A stretch of DNA of 7,019 nt from Nitrososphaeraceae archaeon. Lineage in GTDB: Archaea; Thermoproteota; Nitrososphaeria; Nitrososphaerales; Nitrososphaeraceae. Of this stretch, positions 5,492 to 7,019 are shown piece by piece (positions within the stretch are counted from its first letter, which is position 1; every line of letters starts with the position of its first letter). Both the position numbers and the translations under genes were made by a program. Below the pieces are notes generated by a model, which searched no databases, had not been told where the DNA came from, and was given only the letters and a program-made list of their open reading frames with translations. The DNA lies in contig JAICHH010000093.1 in the NCBI GenBank assembly GCA_025922715.1, forward strand, positions 1 to 7,019. Direction: 5' to 3'.

Positions 5492-7019
5492 ATGGCTAAA
5501 GACAAGATAAATCATGTATTTAAATATATTTCCTTATCTTCCATTCCCCTTTTACTAATCGTTCTAGTTTCTACTAATCAATCGTTATGGATAACCTCAC
5601 CCATACATCATTTTTATATTGAATTATTTGGTGCTATACTTGCTGGAATACTTGCATTCTATTATATCTCCCGTGCTAATACTTTAAGTGACAAATTTAG
5701 TCTATTTATTGGCATTGGATTTCTTGTCAATACTTTAATTGATTTGTTCCATGTTATAGTTTCTCTTCTTAATATGGATGATATTTTATTCCTAAAATAT
5801 TTTATTCCACAGACCTGGTTTGTTGGAAGATTATTTCTTAGTGCTATGTTATCTATAGCAATTGTTAGATATACTTCTTTTTTGTCTATTAATTTCAATA
5901 CACAACAAAAACAACAACAAATACCTCCAGAAAAGAATGATGAAAATTATAAATTATCAAAATTACTTTTGTTTTATCTAATAATAGTTACTTTATTTGT
6001 TTCTATTGTAGCTATAAGTTCACTCTTTGTTGTTTTTCCCTTTTCTGTAATTGATGATATCCCTATACATAGACCATACGAACTTTTTCCATTAGCATTA
6101 TTTTTAGTTGCGTTATATTATTTTTATAAGAATGAAATTTATAAAAATAAAGATCCCTTCTATACAAGTTTAGTAATTTCTATTGTATTTGCTATTTTTG
6201 GGCAAATAATAATGTCATATTCTGGAGAGCATTTTGATACAGCATTTAATATTGCTCATGTTTTAAAGGATGTAGGTTATTTTATAAATATTATTGGACT
6301 TGCATTGTCAAGCATACAATATAATATTCGATTAAGAGAAAGCAATGAAATGCTTACTATTCAATATGAGAAAGTCAAGGAATCAGAAAAAATGAAGGAC
6401 GAATTTATTAATATAGCTGCACACGAATTAAGAACTCCTATACAACCTATACTTGGGTTGACAGATATTATATATTCTAAGGTTAAAGATGAAGAGCTAC
6501 ATGAATTATTAGATATTATTATGAGAAATGGAAAAAGGCTAAAACGGCTTACTGATAATTTGCTGGATATTACAAAAATAGAAAGTCGATCTCTAATGCT
6601 TAATAAAGAAAAATTTAATCTGAATATTCTAATATCTGAAGTTTTAAAAAATTATGTCAATAAACAGAAAAACCGACAAAAAGTAGAAATAGTTTATGAT
6701 TTTAAACATACAGAAGATATTATTATTGAAGCAGATAGAGATAGAGTAGCTCAAGTTATCCACAATCTTTTAGATAATGCTTTAAAATTTACTACCACTC
6801 ACAAGCAGCAACTGATATTTGTTAGTATAGATAAAAAGAAGAAGGAAAGTCAAGAAGAAGAGGATGAAGAAGTTATTGTTAGTGTGAAAGATACTGGAGG
6901 GGGTATATCAAAGAAAGTCGTATCTAAATTATTTACAAAATTTGCTACTTCTGATCCAACTACTGGGACTGGCTTGGGACTATATATTTGTAAGAATATT
7001 GTAGAAGCACATGGTGGTA
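5492..7019 (+). CDS. MASE3-like membrane sensor histidine kinase (3' partial)
   Basis: A two-component sensor kinase, open to the right edge with 509 residues visible. Residues 1-275 form a sensor of about seven to eight membrane helices. Its marks recall MASE3: IHHFYIELFGA (38-48), LFIGIGFLVNTLIDLFHVI (71-89), PQTWFVGRLF (106-115), RPYELFPLAL (194-203) and AHVLKDVGYF (255-264). A Gln-rich loop (QQKQQQ, 138-143) separates the two halves. A short coiled linker (278-303) leads to the dimerisation domain with the H-box HELRTPIQPI, the phospho-acceptor being His311. The ATPase domain shows the N-box HNLLDNALKF (424-433), G1 DTGGGIS (467-473), F-box LFTKFATSD (480-488) and G2 GTGLGLYICK (492-501). 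Only the last strands should lie beyond the edge. A charged insert, DKKKKESQEEEDEE (447-460), precedes G1. There is no HAMP or PAS domain. The start is ATG 5492; an in-frame TTG at 5471 is possible. The signal and partner regulator are unknown. Confidence 0.9.
   Translation, partial: MAKDKINHVFKYISLSSIPLLLIVLVSTNQSLWITSPIHHFYIELFGAILAGILAFYYISRANTLSDKFSLFIGIGFLVNTLIDLFHVIVSLLNMDDILFLKYFIPQTWFVGRLFLSAMLSIAIVRYTSFLSINFNTQQKQQQIPPEKNDENYKLSKLLLFYLIIVTLFVSIVAISSLFVVFPFSVIDDIPIHRPYELFPLALFLVALYYFYKNEIYKNKDPFYTSLVISIVFAIFGQIIMSYSGEHFDTAFNIAHVLKDVGYFINIIGLALSSIQYNIRLRESNEMLTIQYEKVKESEKMKDEFINIAAHELRTPIQPILGLTDIIYSKVKDEELHELLDIIMRNGKRLKRLTDNLLDITKIESRSLMLNKEKFNLNILISEVLKNYVNKQKNRQKVEIVYDFKHTEDIIIEADRDRVAQVIHNLLDNALKFTTTHKQQLIFVSIDKKKKESQEEEDEEVIVSVKDTGGGISKKVVSKLFTKFATSDPTTGTGLGLYICKNIVEAHGG

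Noticed and set aside
5662..5898. Minus-strand reading frame inside the histidine-kinase sensor region
   Set aside because: Antisense shadow; the plus strand encodes the continuous kinase.
1..7019. CRISPR array, intact insertion sequence, rRNA or intact tRNA
   Set aside because: No regularly spaced repeats, transposase, terminal inverted repeats around a gene, or conserved RNA signatures were found on either strand.

Overview
The window looks like chromosomal DNA from an AT-rich ammonia-oxidising archaeon (Thaumarchaeota/Nitrososphaeria), most likely near Nitrososphaera or Nitrosocosmicus. This is an inference from family resemblance, not a database result. The best marker is the H-box context of the histidine kinase at the right end (HELRTPIQPILGLT), a form I associate with the many histidine kinases of that group. 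Also consistent are archaeal box A (TATA) elements, one or two apparently leaderless starts, a secreted FxLYD-type protein with an Asn-rich linker, and archaeal-style T-rich stretches after genes.

Layout. Three minus-strand genes fill the left half: a secreted FxLYD-domain protein (160-618), a TauE/SafE-family permease (1011-1880, or to 1889) and a YegS/LcbK-type diacylglycerol-kinase-family lipid kinase (2365-3492). Gaps of about 390-475 bases separate them, and each has its own plausible promoter, so they do not look like one operon. A divergent intergenic region (3493-3850) switches to the plus strand. There a major facilitator transporter (3851-5098) is broken by three one-base losses, and after a 393-base gap a membrane sensor histidine kinase (5492 to beyond the right edge) begins with a MASE3-like sensor region.

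The genes share a cell-envelope theme (exported protein, two transporters, lipid kinase, membrane sensor), but nothing in the sequence ties them into one pathway. The window reads mostly as ordinary accessory archaeal sequence, not an obvious new defence or mobile system.

The most unexplained structure is in the gaps. Two patches are clearly richer in G+C than their surroundings and carry clustered inverted repeats. One (853-920) forms two abutting hairpins, followed on the minus strand by a nine-T tract, which fits a small RNA or a structured 3' UTR of the TauE-family gene. The other (2175-2237) holds nested dyads and a short relic-like reading frame. The transporter keeps all its family motifs despite three frameshifts, so it is either a very young pseudogene or a sequencing/assembly artefact.
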